From Chryseobacterium lathyri (lineage in GTDB: Bacteria; Bacteroidota; Bacteroidia; Flavobacteriales; Weeksellaceae): a stretch of DNA of 64,000 nucleotides. The translations under genes and the position numbers were made by a program. Positions 8,516 to 17,283 of the stretch are shown piece by piece (position 1 is the first letter of the stretch; each line of letters opens with the position of its first letter). The notes below the pieces were generated by a model, which saw only the letters and a program-made list of their open reading frames with translations, was not told the origin of the DNA and searched no databases. Where the stretch lies: positions 744,001 to 808,000 of the forward strand of contig NZ_JAUSSF010000001.1 in assembly GCF_030812195.1 (NCBI RefSeq). Reading direction: 5' to 3'.

Positions 8516-9202
8516 ATGGAAGAAAATTATCTTAATTATCCCAAACATCTGGTCGCTGTTGACTGCATTATCTTCGGTTTTGACGGCGAAAATCTGAAAA
8601 TTCTTCTCGTACAAAGAAACTTCGAGCCCCAAAAAGGAGAATGGTCTCTGATGGGCGGATTCGTTGATGATAAAGAAAACTCTGATCAGGCTGCAAACCG
8701 CGTTCTCAACGCATTGACCGGGCTGGAAAATATCTACCTCGAACAGCTGAATACTTACACAGAAATTGACCGTGAACCGACAGCCAGGATTATGTCGATC
8801 TCCTATTATGCTTTGATCAATATTCAGGATAATATTCAGATTAATGAAAAGTACAGTGCTAAATGGTTTGACCTGAAAGACCGTCCCGAACTTATCTTTG
8901 ACCACAACACGATGGTAAAAGATGCTGTTCTGAGATTGAGAAGAAGAGCAACGACAAGACCGATCGGCTTCGAACTTTTACCGGAAAAATTCACAATGAA
9001 AGATCTTCAGAATCTCTACGAAGCTATTTTTGATGAAAAATATGATAAGCGAAATTTCACCAGCAAAATCAATGCGCTGGATGTTCTCGTAAAAACCAAC
9101 GAAAAAGATATGAGCTCTTCTAAAAAAGGATCTTTTCTTTACACTTTTGATGAAAAAAAATACAACAGGAAAATCTCAGAAGGATTTATGTTCAGGATTT
9201 AA
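8516..9202 (+). CDS. araR: Nudix-fold transcriptional regulator, AraR-like
   Basis: 228 residues. Residues about 10-150 form a Nudix-like domain (VAVDCIIFGFDGENLKILLVQRNF, then GEWSLMGGFVDDKENSD), but the catalytic REUxEE segment is replaced by ANRVLNALTGLE, so hydrolase activity is not expected. Residues about 155-228 form the conserved winged helix (GFELLPEKFTMKDLQNLYEA). This is the layout of NrtR-type regulators and matches AraR of Bacteroides thetaiotaomicron, an arabinose-responsive Nudix regulator. I chose the ATG at 8516; an upstream TTG at 8498 lies inside the probable -7 box. The gene is divergent from GH127 and its stop is one base from the stop of the convergent DUF294 gene. A paralogue is at 51206-51931. 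Confidence 0.82.
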   Translation: MEENYLNYPKHLVAVDCIIFGFDGENLKILLVQRNFEPQKGEWSLMGGFVDDKENSDQAANRVLNALTGLENIYLEQLNTYTEIDREPTARIMSISYYALINIQDNIQINEKYSAKWFDLKDRPELIFDHNTMVKDAVLRLRRRATTRPIGFELLPEKFTMKDLQNLYEAIFDEKYDKRNFTSKINALDVLVKTNEKDMSSSKKGSFLYTFDEKKYNRKISEGFMFRI

Positions 9203-9203
9203 A

Positions 9204-11111
9204 CTAGAAGCTTCCGGTAAATTTCACTTTGATTCCCAGCTGAAAATTAACAATAGTCTTAAAGATTTCAATTAAAGTCACCCTTTCAATCTTGGTCAGC
9301 TTGCTGATTTCGATATAATTATCCGGATTTTTTTTATCAATATTGATTTGATTTGCCTGATTTTTAAGCCGGAGCGCCATCAAATAATAGTAAGACTGGT
9401 GCATTTCGTTATACTGCTGCTGCGTGAAAACTCCAATTTCATTCAGTTTTTTCATTCGTTCCCCTGTATTTTCTAATTCCAGCTGATTTCTCAGGGCATA
9501 TACACGAACAAGATCTACAATCGGGGACATTGCCGTTTTAATATCAAAGACTTCTGATTTCCCGATCGTCTGCGTTTTAATCCTTTTAAAGAAAGTCAAC
9601 GGAGGCTCGTACTGCAAGGCGTTTTTTGCAATATGTGCAAAGAAAAGCTGATGAGGCGAAACCAATTTGTCCTTGATAAAAGTCTTCAGCTCACGGACGA
9701 TATTTTCGTCACCGTAAATAAACCGAAAATCAAAAAAAGTAGAAAACTTCATTGCACTTTCCGGTACAGATTCTTCTATCCATTGGCTATAGTTTCTTTT
9801 CCAGTGAGAAAGAGAATGGGTCCATTTTGGGTTGCTTGCCATAAAACCACCTTTGCAGTATTCAAAACCGATGGTATTAAGATCATCCGAAACTTTTTTG
9901 GCGAAATCCAGAAAATATTCTCTTACCATTTCCCGATGCTCATTGGCTTTGTCTTCATAAATAATCCCATTATCCTGATCCGTACTCAGCGTCTGTTCTT
10001 TTCTGCCTTCGCTTCCGGTGACAATGAAAGCAAATTTTGCAGGCGGCTTTCCTATTTCTTTTATAACTTTCTCGATGACTTTTATGGTAATGGTGTCGGC
10101 AATCGTAGTGATGACCTGGCTGGCGATCTCTCCGTGTACTCCCCGTCCCAAAAGCTGATTGATAATATCCGGAACCTGCTTCCATTTTTTTCGGAGCTCT
10201 TCTGTATTTTCTGCCTGCTTTACAGACTGGATAAAAACCAAAGGACTCTGCGCCTGCTCGCTCAGTAAACGGTTTCTGCTCAGAAAACCTACATATTCTT
10301 CTTTATTTTTTACTAAAAGATATCTTGACTTGGTTTTGAACATCATAAGAATGGCTTCATACAAATAAGCATCGCTCGAAATACTTACAATAGGATTATC
10401 CATTACCTCTGAAATGGCTATTCCTGCATCCATACGACGGGAAATGACGTTATCCCGCAATGTGATATCTGTGGCATAACCAATAATCTCCGTGCTTCCT
10501 GATTTTTTGATAAAAATACAGCTTACCTTATTTTCTGCCATCATTTTAGCAGCTTCAAACACAGGAGTATTTTCTTCACATGAAACAATGCTTTTGTAAG
10601 CAATTCCTTCAATTTTCCTCGAATACAGCTGATCGGCTGCAAAATAACTCTCCTCAAAAGTGGCGGGTGTTTTTACAAAATGAGAAAACTCTTCATCCAG
10701 CATTTTCTTACCAAAATCTGAAGTAAAATAGTGAAAAAAATCTTCGTAAGCATTGCACAATTCATAAAATTCCTTTTTAGGCAAGGTGTACACCACGGTT
10801 CCTTTTTTGGCTATGGCAGATTTCAGGGCGCGAACTCTGTTGAGTACCACAGACATTCCGCCAAAACAATAAGGCGAATGATGTCTGGTCACACATCTTT
10901 TATTTTCTGCCGCATCGAAAAAGAAAGTTTCATATTCTCCGGACGATATTATGTCTACCCCTTTCATCTCAGTGACTTCCTGGCGGTAAACTAACGTATC
11001 TTTTGAAAACTCGGTTTTTGTAAGGGTTTCAGAAATCTCTTCAAGAACCGTTTCCGGCAAAAGATGAAATGGTTCCGTAATTTTTAATAATGAAATAATT
11101 TTTTCTTCCAT
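9204..11111 (-). CDS. cNMP-binding/CBS/DUF294 nucleotidyltransferase-like signalling protein
   Basis: 635 residues with domains in order: a cyclic-nucleotide-binding-like domain (about 10-130), a CBS pair (about 165-290), a DUF294 nucleotidyltransferase-like domain with GSEGRKEQTLSTDQDN (about 367-382), and a DUF294 C-terminal helical domain (about 480-620). The family resembles the GlnD/GlnE regulatory nucleotidyltransferases, and its targets are unknown. It is five bases downstream of the exonuclease gene and clearly forms an operon with it. This pair is commonly found next to SSS-family transporters, and here the SSS symporter is the next gene upstream. A role in tuning that transporter is plausible but unproved. 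Confidence 0.85.
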   Translation of the reverse strand: MEEKIISLLKITEPFHLLPETVLEEISETLTKTEFSKDTLVYRQEVTEMKGVDIISSGEYETFFFDAAENKRCVTRHHSPYCFGGMSVVLNRVRALKSAIAKKGTVVYTLPKKEFYELCNAYEDFFHYFTSDFGKKMLDEEFSHFVKTPATFEESYFAADQLYSRKIEGIAYKSIVSCEENTPVFEAAKMMAENKVSCIFIKKSGSTEIIGYATDITLRDNVISRRMDAGIAISEVMDNPIVSISSDAYLYEAILMMFKTKSRYLLVKNKEEYVGFLSRNRLLSEQAQSPLVFIQSVKQAENTEELRKKWKQVPDIINQLLGRGVHGEIASQVITTIADTITIKVIEKVIKEIGKPPAKFAFIVTGSEGRKEQTLSTDQDNGIIYEDKANEHREMVREYFLDFAKKVSDDLNTIGFEYCKGGFMASNPKWTHSLSHWKRNYSQWIEESVPESAMKFSTFFDFRFIYGDENIVRELKTFIKDKLVSPHQLFFAHIAKNALQYEPPLTFFKRIKTQTIGKSEVFDIKTAMSPIVDLVRVYALRNQLELENTGERMKKLNEIGVFTQQQYNEMHQSYYYLMALRLKNQANQINIDKKNPDNYIEISKLTKIERVTLIEIFKTIVNFQLGIKVKFTGSF

Positions 11112-11116
11112 GCTGC

Positions 11117-11761
11117 TTATTTCATTTTACTGTTAAAAAACTTCAATTTTGATTCAATTTCATGATTGATATATTGAAACTCACCGTCTGAAATTTTTCC
11201 CCGCTTACGAATTTCAAAAAAACATTTTGCGGTCATTTCTGCATCAATCATGGCATCGTGAGAGGGTTCCATTTTTTCATTAAATAGAAAATTATAAAGT
11301 TGGGGCAGACGCAGATAATCTGCCTGAGGATTCACAACATAATCTCTACTTTTCAGCATTGTGCAGTAAAAATGGCTTTCCAGGAAAGGATTTTCCAAAC
11401 CTGCTCTGTAATAATCACAGCTCAGCGTATGGATATCAAATTCTGTGAAATGCCCTGTAATCAGTGGATTATACTCCTGAATATCATTTGAAAGTTTTTT
11501 TAAAACAAAAGCTCGAGACTGTCCGTTTTTACTTAAAAATTCTTTACTGATTCCATGAACTTTAAATGATCCGGCACTTATTTTCAAACCCTCAACATCA
11601 ATATAAAAATTCTCCCGCTTAATCTCATTCCCGGTTTCATCGTACAAAATCCAAGACACCTGAACTGCTGAAGGCCAGTTATCCGTTTCAGAATAGGGCA
11701 AATCCCAGCGTTTTGGAATTGCTGTTGTTTCTGTGTCAATGAAAAGGAGGTATTTTTTCAA
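11117..11761 (-). CDS. DEDDh-family 3'-5' exonuclease (DnaQ-like)
   Basis: The protein begins KKYLLFIDTETTAIPKRWDLPY, the Exo I motif with Asp and Glu. Exo II is in GHFTEFDIHTL and Exo III in PSHDAMIDAEMTAKCFF, so all acidic metal ligands and the His of DEDDh enzymes are present. No ATG precedes Exo I. The TTG at 11759-11761 gives the usual family N-terminus; a TTG at 11797 is also possible but lies in the T-run of the upstream terminator. It is co-encoded with the cNMP/CBS/DUF294 protein. DnaQ-fold proteins paired with DUF294 proteins are known from other genomes, but their substrate is not established. Confidence 0.8.
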   Translation of the reverse strand: MKKYLLFIDTETTAIPKRWDLPYSETDNWPSAVQVSWILYDETGNEIKRENFYIDVEGLKISAGSFKVHGISKEFLSKNGQSRAFVLKKLSNDIQEYNPLITGHFTEFDIHTLSCDYYRAGLENPFLESHFYCTMLKSRDYVVNPQADYLRLPQLYNFLFNEKMEPSHDAMIDAEMTAKCFFEIRKRGKISDGEFQYINHEIESKLKFFNSKMK

Positions 11762-11798
11762 ACTTATTAAAATTACAAAATGTTGGGGATTAAACAAA

Positions 11799-11828
11799 AA
11801 AATAGGATGCCTCCCGACATCCTATTTT
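11799..11828 (-). terminator. Rho-independent terminator after the arabinose operon
   Basis: An 11-base perfect stem (AAAATAGGATG with CATCCTATTTT) and an 8-base loop, followed on the minus strand by a run of T. It lies 15 bases past the stop of the SSS symporter and separates it from the exonuclease gene. Confidence 0.85.
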
Positions 11829-11842
11829 ACTTACTTTTAAAA

Positions 11843-13570
11843 TTACCAGAATCTCACATAAAGTGCGGTAAGTAAAAGAACTGTAACTACAATCATTGCT
11901 AATGTTCTGGAATCTACTTTAAACATTGTAGAATCGATCGCGAAAGCCTTTGGATTTACTTTCGGACCTGCTAAACTTATCAAAACCATAACAACAACAG
12001 TGAAAAAGAATGACCAACCCATATTAATTAAAAACGGAATTTCTGTGATGGTATGAACTACGCCGTTTTCTAATTTTTCATACGTGAAAGCCGTGTACAG
12101 CCAAGTTTCTTTCCCGAAAATATCAACGGCAAAACTGTTGAAGAAAATGGCCAGTAAAAAGCCAAGAAGAACGCCTACCAAAGCTGCCGTTCCCGTAGTT
12201 CTTTTCCAGAACATTCCCAAAAGGAACATCGCAAAGACACCCGGGCTGATAAATCCGGTATATTTCTGAATAAATGTGAAACCGCCTTCTCCTCCGATAC
12301 CTAAAACATCGGTCCACGTAAATGCCAAAGCCACAAACATTGCAATAATAATTGCCCAACGGCCCGTTCTTACCATCTGGATTTCAGTAGCATCCGGCTT
12401 CAAATATTTTTTATAAATATCCAAAGTAAAAATGGTGGAAATACTGTTTACCTTACCCGCCAAAGAAGCAACAATTGCCGCCGTCAAAGCTGCTACTGCA
12501 AGACCTTTAAGCCCTGTCGGTAAGAAGCCTAGAATGGCTGAGTAAGCACCGTCTTTTACTCCGTTGAAGCCAGGAAGATGGCCTTTTGAATATAAAACAT
12601 AAGCAGCAATTCCCGGAAGCATTACGATAATCGGCATAAATAATTTCAAAAATCCAGCAAATAAAATTCCGGTTCTTGCTGTTTTTAAATCAGCACCCAA
12701 AGCACGTTGGGTAATATACTGGTTACATCCCCAATAATTCAGGTTTACAATCCACTGGCCTGCAAAATACATCGCCAGACCCGGTAAAACCACATATTTC
12801 TGAACACTCAGATTTTCCGGCATTGCCAGAGTTGTGGTAGTGGTAGCTGGCTTGTCAAGAATTAGCTTAAAATGTTGCGGCGCTTCGTTTATTAAAGTCT
12901 GGAAGCCTGCAAAAGCATTTCCTACCGCTGCTCCGTTTATTCTCTGGTCAACAATCTGAAGAGCCATATAAACTGTGGCAAAGCCACCGATAATCAAAAC
13001 TGCCACCTGAATCACGTCAGTGTAACCGATTACCTTCATCCCGCCTAAACCAATCAGTAAAGCCATCAGAAGCAATCCGATCATGATGATGTGAAGATTA
13101 TCTCCACCCAACAGGGTATCGATAGCCAAGGCACCCAGATATAGGATTGAAGTTAAATTTACAATCACATAAAGAAAAAGCCAGAAAATTGCCATAATCA
13201 GAGAAACCGATTTATTATAACGGGTTTCAAGAAACTGGGGCATTGTATAAATCTTATTTTTGAGGTAAATCGGAATGAACCAAACCGCAATGATAATCAG
13301 TGCAATCGCTGCAAGCCATTCGTAAGCTGCTACGGCAATTCCCACGAAAAAGCCTTCCCCGCTCATCCCGATAAACTGTTCCGCCGAAATGTTGGACGCG
13401 ATCAAACTAGCACCAATCGCCCACCATGTGAGTGAACCTTCTGCCAGAAAATAATCTTTACTGCCTGTAGCTGCGGATTTTTTCTTATTGTAAATCCAAA
13501 TTCCGTAACCGGCTACCACCACAAAATAGATAAGAAATATGATGATATCAATAGTCGCTAAGTTTCCCAT
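11843..13570 (-). CDS. SSS-family sodium/sugar symporter, probable arabinose transporter
   Basis: 575 residues with about 14 membrane segments. It starts IDIIIFLIYFVVVAGYGIWIYNKKK and has the SGLT-type segments DYFLAEGSLTWWAIGASLIASNISAEQFIG and GGMKVIGYTDVIQVAVL. These resemble vSGLT-like sodium/hexose or pentose cotransporters. It is the last gene of araB-araD-araA-galM-SSS, four bases after galM, so L-arabinose is the likely substrate; an SSS transporter (AraT) occupies the same place in the Bacteroides arabinose operon. A strong terminator follows. Confidence 0.88.
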   Translation of the reverse strand: MGNLATIDIIIFLIYFVVVAGYGIWIYNKKKSAATGSKDYFLAEGSLTWWAIGASLIASNISAEQFIGMSGEGFFVGIAVAAYEWLAAIALIIIAVWFIPIYLKNKIYTMPQFLETRYNKSVSLIMAIFWLFLYVIVNLTSILYLGALAIDTLLGGDNLHIIMIGLLLMALLIGLGGMKVIGYTDVIQVAVLIIGGFATVYMALQIVDQRINGAAVGNAFAGFQTLINEAPQHFKLILDKPATTTTTLAMPENLSVQKYVVLPGLAMYFAGQWIVNLNYWGCNQYITQRALGADLKTARTGILFAGFLKLFMPIIVMLPGIAAYVLYSKGHLPGFNGVKDGAYSAILGFLPTGLKGLAVAALTAAIVASLAGKVNSISTIFTLDIYKKYLKPDATEIQMVRTGRWAIIIAMFVALAFTWTDVLGIGGEGGFTFIQKYTGFISPGVFAMFLLGMFWKRTTGTAALVGVLLGFLLAIFFNSFAVDIFGKETWLYTAFTYEKLENGVVHTITEIPFLINMGWSFFFTVVVMVLISLAGPKVNPKAFAIDSTMFKVDSRTLAMIVVTVLLLTALYVRFW

Positions 13571-13573
13571 AAT

Positions 13574-14731
13574 TTATTTTTTAACTGAGAATTTATAAAT
13601 TGTTTTAGTTTGGTATTTCTGTCCCGGCTTCAGCTCTGTTGAAGGAAAAGAAGACTGATTCGGAGAGTCCGGAAAATGCTGGGTTTCGAGACAAAAACCT
13701 GTTCGGAATTCATTTTTTCCTCCGGTTTTGGTATCAAATTTTCCATCAAGAAAATTGCCGGAATAGAATTGAACACCCGGTTGATCTGTCAAAACTTCCA
13801 TTATTCTTCCTGATTCAGGGTGATATACTTTTGCAATGCTTCTCAATCCGGTTCCGTTCAGAATCCAGTTGTGATCGTAGCCTTTTCCTTTTTTTAACTG
13901 ATCGTCTGCAGCATTGATGTCTTTTCCGATTTGTTTTGAAACCGTGAAATCAAACGGACTTCCTTTTACTGCTTTTTGCTCGCCGGTAGGAATCAATGTC
14001 TCATTCACAGGTAAAAATTGATCTGCATTAATTTGTAATTCGTGGTCAGTAATGGTTTTTGTAAAATTTCCAGAAAGGTTGAAATACGAATGCTGAGTTA
14101 AATTCACAACCGTTGCTTTATCAGTTGTTGCTTCATAGGAGATCTCCAAAGCATTGTCATCTGTCAAAGTATATAAAACTGTTGTGGTTAGCTTTCCCGG
14201 ATAGCCCTGTTCGCCGTCTTCGCTTGTGTAAGTAAGCTTCAACGTTGGAAATTGAGCATCTTTTACAGATTCTATATTCCAGAATTTGGTATGGAAACCT
14301 TCTTTCCCACCATGAAGACTATTGGGTCCATCATTTTTGTTGATGTCGTAAGTTTTGCCCTCCAAAGTAAATTTTGCATTGGCAATTCTATTCCCGTAAC
14401 GTCCGATCAGTGCTCCGAAATAATAGGGATTCCCGTTGAAATAATCTTCAGGTTTTGTAAATCCAAGAACAACATCTTCATATGTTCCATTTTTGTCAGG
14501 GGCTGTCAATGAAGTGATAATTCCACCGAAGTTGATGATTTCCACCTTCATTCCATTTTTGTTGATCAGGGTATATTTTTTAATAGAATCGCCTTTTGCT
14601 GTCACTCCGTAGTCTGAAACCTGTATGTTTTCCATATTTTCTTTTTGGCTCTGATTATTATTTTCTTTTTTATTGCATCCGAAAATACATAAAAGCGCAA
14701 AAATAATCAGGTTATAACTTATTTTTTTCAT
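13574..14731 (-). CDS. Aldose 1-epimerase (GalM-like), lipoprotein
   Basis: 385 residues. The signal MKKISYNLIIFALLCIFGC ends in a lipobox with Cys19, so the enzyme is a periplasmic lipoprotein, not the usual cytoplasmic mutarotase. Family motifs include NFGGIITSL, YFGALIGRYGNRIANAKF, the His of LTQHSYFNLSG, and the C-terminal catalytic Glu in FCLETQHFPDSP. It interconverts alpha and beta anomers of arabinose or another aldose before uptake by the adjacent SSS symporter. It lies 21 bases downstream of araA. Confidence 0.9.
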   Translation of the reverse strand: MKKISYNLIIFALLCIFGCNKKENNNQSQKENMENIQVSDYGVTAKGDSIKKYTLINKNGMKVEIINFGGIITSLTAPDKNGTYEDVVLGFTKPEDYFNGNPYYFGALIGRYGNRIANAKFTLEGKTYDINKNDGPNSLHGGKEGFHTKFWNIESVKDAQFPTLKLTYTSEDGEQGYPGKLTTTVLYTLTDDNALEISYEATTDKATVVNLTQHSYFNLSGNFTKTITDHELQINADQFLPVNETLIPTGEQKAVKGSPFDFTVSKQIGKDINAADDQLKKGKGYDHNWILNGTGLRSIAKVYHPESGRIMEVLTDQPGVQFYSGNFLDGKFDTKTGGKNEFRTGFCLETQHFPDSPNQSSFPSTELKPGQKYQTKTIYKFSVKK

Positions 14732-14752
14732 AGTTTAAATGATTTTGCAAGT

Positions 14753-16249
14753 TTAACGATAATAGATCTCATTCCACCTAAGTGTATTCTTAAAATCACG
14801 GATTTTTGTATCTTCATCAATAACCAATGACTCAATACCTGCTATTTCTGCAAAATCTTCTAGCTGTTCTGCACTAATATTTTCACTGTAGCATGTGTGA
14901 TGTGCTCCGCCTGCGAGGATCCATGCTTCTGCAGCCGTGTACAAATCCGGAAGAGGCTTCCAGAGAACTCTTGCCACAGGAAGTTTTGGTAATTCTTCCG
15001 TGATTTCCAGTGCTTTAGTTTTGTTGATTAGCAGTCTGAAATGATTTCCGAAATCCATCAGCGCTGCATTCAGAGAGTCAATATTTCCTCTTGAATTGAA
15101 GACCAGACGCACCGGATCTGCCTTACCACCGATTCCCAACGGATGAATTTCGCACGAGGGTTTATCAACCGCTAAAACGGGATCAACTTCCAGCATGTGG
15201 GACCCTAAAACTGAAGGATTTGAGGGATTGAGATGATAGGTATAATCTTCCATAAAAGCATTTCCGCCTTCCAGACCCTGCCCCATCGTTTTCATGGCAC
15301 GAACAAGTGCAGCTGTCTTCCAGTCGCCTTCTCCGGCGAAACCGTATCCTTTTTCCATCAGCCTCTGAACAGCGATTCCCGGAAGCTGTTCCAGACCGTG
15401 TAGATCTTCAAACGTATCTGAAAAGCCTTTAAAGTTTCCGTCTTTCAGGAATTTTTCCAATCCTAATTCTATTCTGGCAGCAGCTTCGAGAGATTTTCGG
15501 TTATTTCCGCCCGAGAGAAGAGATTCTGCCATTCTGTATGAGGCTTCATATTCCTCCATCAAAGTTTTTACTTCGCCATCGCCTATGGAATTGACAACAC
15601 TTACCAGATCCCCGATTCCCCATGTGTTTACAGAAAATCCAAACTTGGTTTCTGCTTCTACTTTATCGCCATCAGTTACGGCAACATATCTCATATTATC
15701 TCCGAAACGAGCGAATTTTGCCCCCTGCCAATCATCCCAGCCTGCTGCTACACGGCTCCAGTCTCCGATTTGTTTCTGAACCCTTTCTTCAGCCCAATGT
15801 CCTACAACTACTTTCCTGTTTTTACGGAGGCGGCTTACCATAAAACCAAATTCACGGTCACCGTGCGCCGCCTGATTCAGATTCATAAAATCCATATCCA
15901 TCGTAGACCAAGGGATATCCTGATTGAACTGTGTATGAAGATGCAACATTGGTTTTTGCAAAGCGGTCAGCCCGCGAATCCACATTTTTGCGGGGGAAAA
16001 GGTGTGCATCCAGGTAACAATTCCGATGCAGTCTTCTGAATGATTAGCTGCCGTTAATGTTTCAAAAATTTCTTCTGTTGATTTTACAGTTGGTTTAATA
16101 ATAACTTTTACAGGAATTAATGAAGACTGATTAAAAGCTTCTACAATTTTCGCTGAATGTTCGGCAACCTGAGCTAATGTTTCAGGACCGTATAAATGCT
16201 GGCTTCCGGTGATGAACCAGATTTCTTTTGTATTGAGAGGTGTTAGCAT
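14753..16249 (-). CDS. araA: L-arabinose isomerase
   Basis: 498 residues, the normal family length. It begins [19 protein letters not shown] and has the family segments [55 protein letters not shown] and MLEVDPVLA, covering the metal-binding Glu and His residues. It converts L-arabinose to L-ribulose in the cytoplasm. It is third in the araB-araD-araA-galM-SSS series, 56 bases after araD. Confidence 0.96.
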   Translation of the reverse strand: MLTPLNTKEIWFITGSQHLYGPETLAQVAEHSAKIVEAFNQSSLIPVKVIIKPTVKSTEEIFETLTAANHSEDCIGIVTWMHTFSPAKMWIRGLTALQKPMLHLHTQFNQDIPWSTMDMDFMNLNQAAHGDREFGFMVSRLRKNRKVVVGHWAEERVQKQIGDWSRVAAGWDDWQGAKFARFGDNMRYVAVTDGDKVEAETKFGFSVNTWGIGDLVSVVNSIGDGEVKTLMEEYEASYRMAESLLSGGNNRKSLEAAARIELGLEKFLKDGNFKGFSDTFEDLHGLEQLPGIAVQRLMEKGYGFAGEGDWKTAALVRAMKTMGQGLEGGNAFMEDYTYHLNPSNPSVLGSHMLEVDPVLAVDKPSCEIHPLGIGGKADPVRLVFNSRGNIDSLNAALMDFGNHFRLLINKTKALEITEELPKLPVARVLWKPLPDLYTAAEAWILAGGAHHTCYSENISAEQLEDFAEIAGIESLVIDEDTKIRDFKNTLRWNEIYYR

Positions 16250-16305
16250 ATTTATAATTGATAAATGATGATTGATCGTTTTATTTTTTCAAACTGATAT
16301 CTTTT

Positions 16306-17004
16306 TTACTGTCCGTAATAGGCGTTTTTGCCGTGTTTACGCTCGTAGTGTTTTTTGATGAGAGAATCTTTCAAACGTGGTGCATTTTGGTTGATTTGTC
16401 TGGTGAGATAGGCCATTTCTGCGATAGTTTCCAAAACTTTACTGTTGTATACTGCTTTATCAGCATTCTTTCCCCAGGTAAAAGGTCCGTGATTTCCTAT
16501 AAGAACCATTTCCACTTCTTCGTAGGAGAGCTTTTTCTCTTTAAAGCAGTCAAGGATCTGGATTCCGGTGTTGTATTCGTAGTTTCCTTCTATTAAATCA
16601 TCACGCATTGGCGGTGCGCAGGGAATATCTGTCGTCAGATGATCTGCATGTGTCGTCCCGAAAATCGGAATATCCAGTTGAGCCTGCGCCCACGCCACCG
16701 AATAAATGGCGTGTGTATGAGAAATCCCACCAATATTTTCCCAGTTCTTATAAAGATAAGCATGGGTTTTGGTGTCTGAGGAAGGTCTTAATTTCCCTTC
16801 CACTACATTGGCATCATAATCTAAAATTACAATGTCTTCCGGCTTTAAAATGTCGTACGGAACACCACTGGGCTTTATAGCAAAAGTTCCTTTTTCTCGG
16901 TCTACGGCACTTACGTTCCCGAATGTATAAACTACAAGCTTCAATGCATCAAGCTGCATATTGGCTTCGTAACATTCTCTCTGGAGTTCTTTATATGTGC
17001 TCAT
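16306..17004 (-). CDS. araD: L-ribulose-5-phosphate 4-epimerase
   Basis: 232 residues of the class II aldolase fold. Visible are the phosphate-binding GNVSAVD and KPSGVPYD stretches, the zinc-binding HTHAIYSVAWAQ and the third His in the IGNHGPFTWGK segment. It converts L-ribulose 5-phosphate to D-xylulose 5-phosphate, where the arabinose and xylose branches of this locus meet. A 279-base gap carrying repeat elements separates it from araB. Confidence 0.95.
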   Translation of the reverse strand: MSTYKELQRECYEANMQLDALKLVVYTFGNVSAVDREKGTFAIKPSGVPYDILKPEDIVILDYDANVVEGKLRPSSDTKTHAYLYKNWENIGGISHTHAIYSVAWAQAQLDIPIFGTTHADHLTTDIPCAPPMRDDLIEGNYEYNTGIQILDCFKEKKLSYEEVEMVLIGNHGPFTWGKNADKAVYNSKVLETIAEMAYLTRQINQNAPRLKDSLIKKHYERKHGKNAYYGQ

Positions 17005-17165
17005 TTTGTTTTTATTAAATGATTGAAAGGTTAAATAATTTAAAAATTAAACTCTTCATTGTGTCAGGCTTTAGCTTGATGTGTAATCTTCTTTTTGATT
17101 TCAACCGAAACAAATAGTCATGTCCCTATTGATTTTCTATTCCTTTTCTTTACGTTGAATTACAC

Positions 17166-17252
17166 GCAGCCCGGCTTGAGCGGAAATCCTTTTTTTTGCA
17201 TTGGCAAAAGCATTGGCAAAAAAGATTGGGAGCGGAAGACGGATATAGCTGC
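17166..17252. repeat. Dispersed long-hairpin element, copy B
   Basis: Outer ends GCAGC and GCTGC with the conserved GGCTTGAGCGGA and GGGAGCGGAAGACGGATA arms also found in copy A at 2092-2169. The centre (AATCCTTTTTTTTGC with GCAAAAAAGATT) has a different sequence from copy A but keeps its own pairing. It lies between araB and araD, preceded by a degraded GGCTAAAGCC repeat. Confidence 0.7.
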
Positions 17253-17283
17253 CATAAAAATTTAGCTGTTAGCTTTAACATTT

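Noticed and set aside
8492..8905. Minus-strand frame of 137 codons opposite araR
   Set aside because: The opposite strand encodes a conserved Nudix protein; this is its shadow.
8516..9202. Annotation as a Nudix hydrolase
   Set aside because: The REUxEE catalytic segment is lost and a C-terminal winged helix is present, so a regulator is the better reading; the same holds for 51206-51931.
9633..10268. Plus-strand open frame of 211 codons
   Set aside because: It lies fully antisense to the well-supported DUF294/CBS gene and has no protein-like motif.
11759..11766. TAAGTTTG as promoter of the exonuclease gene
   Set aside because: A start site after this box would lie downstream of the only reasonable start codon.
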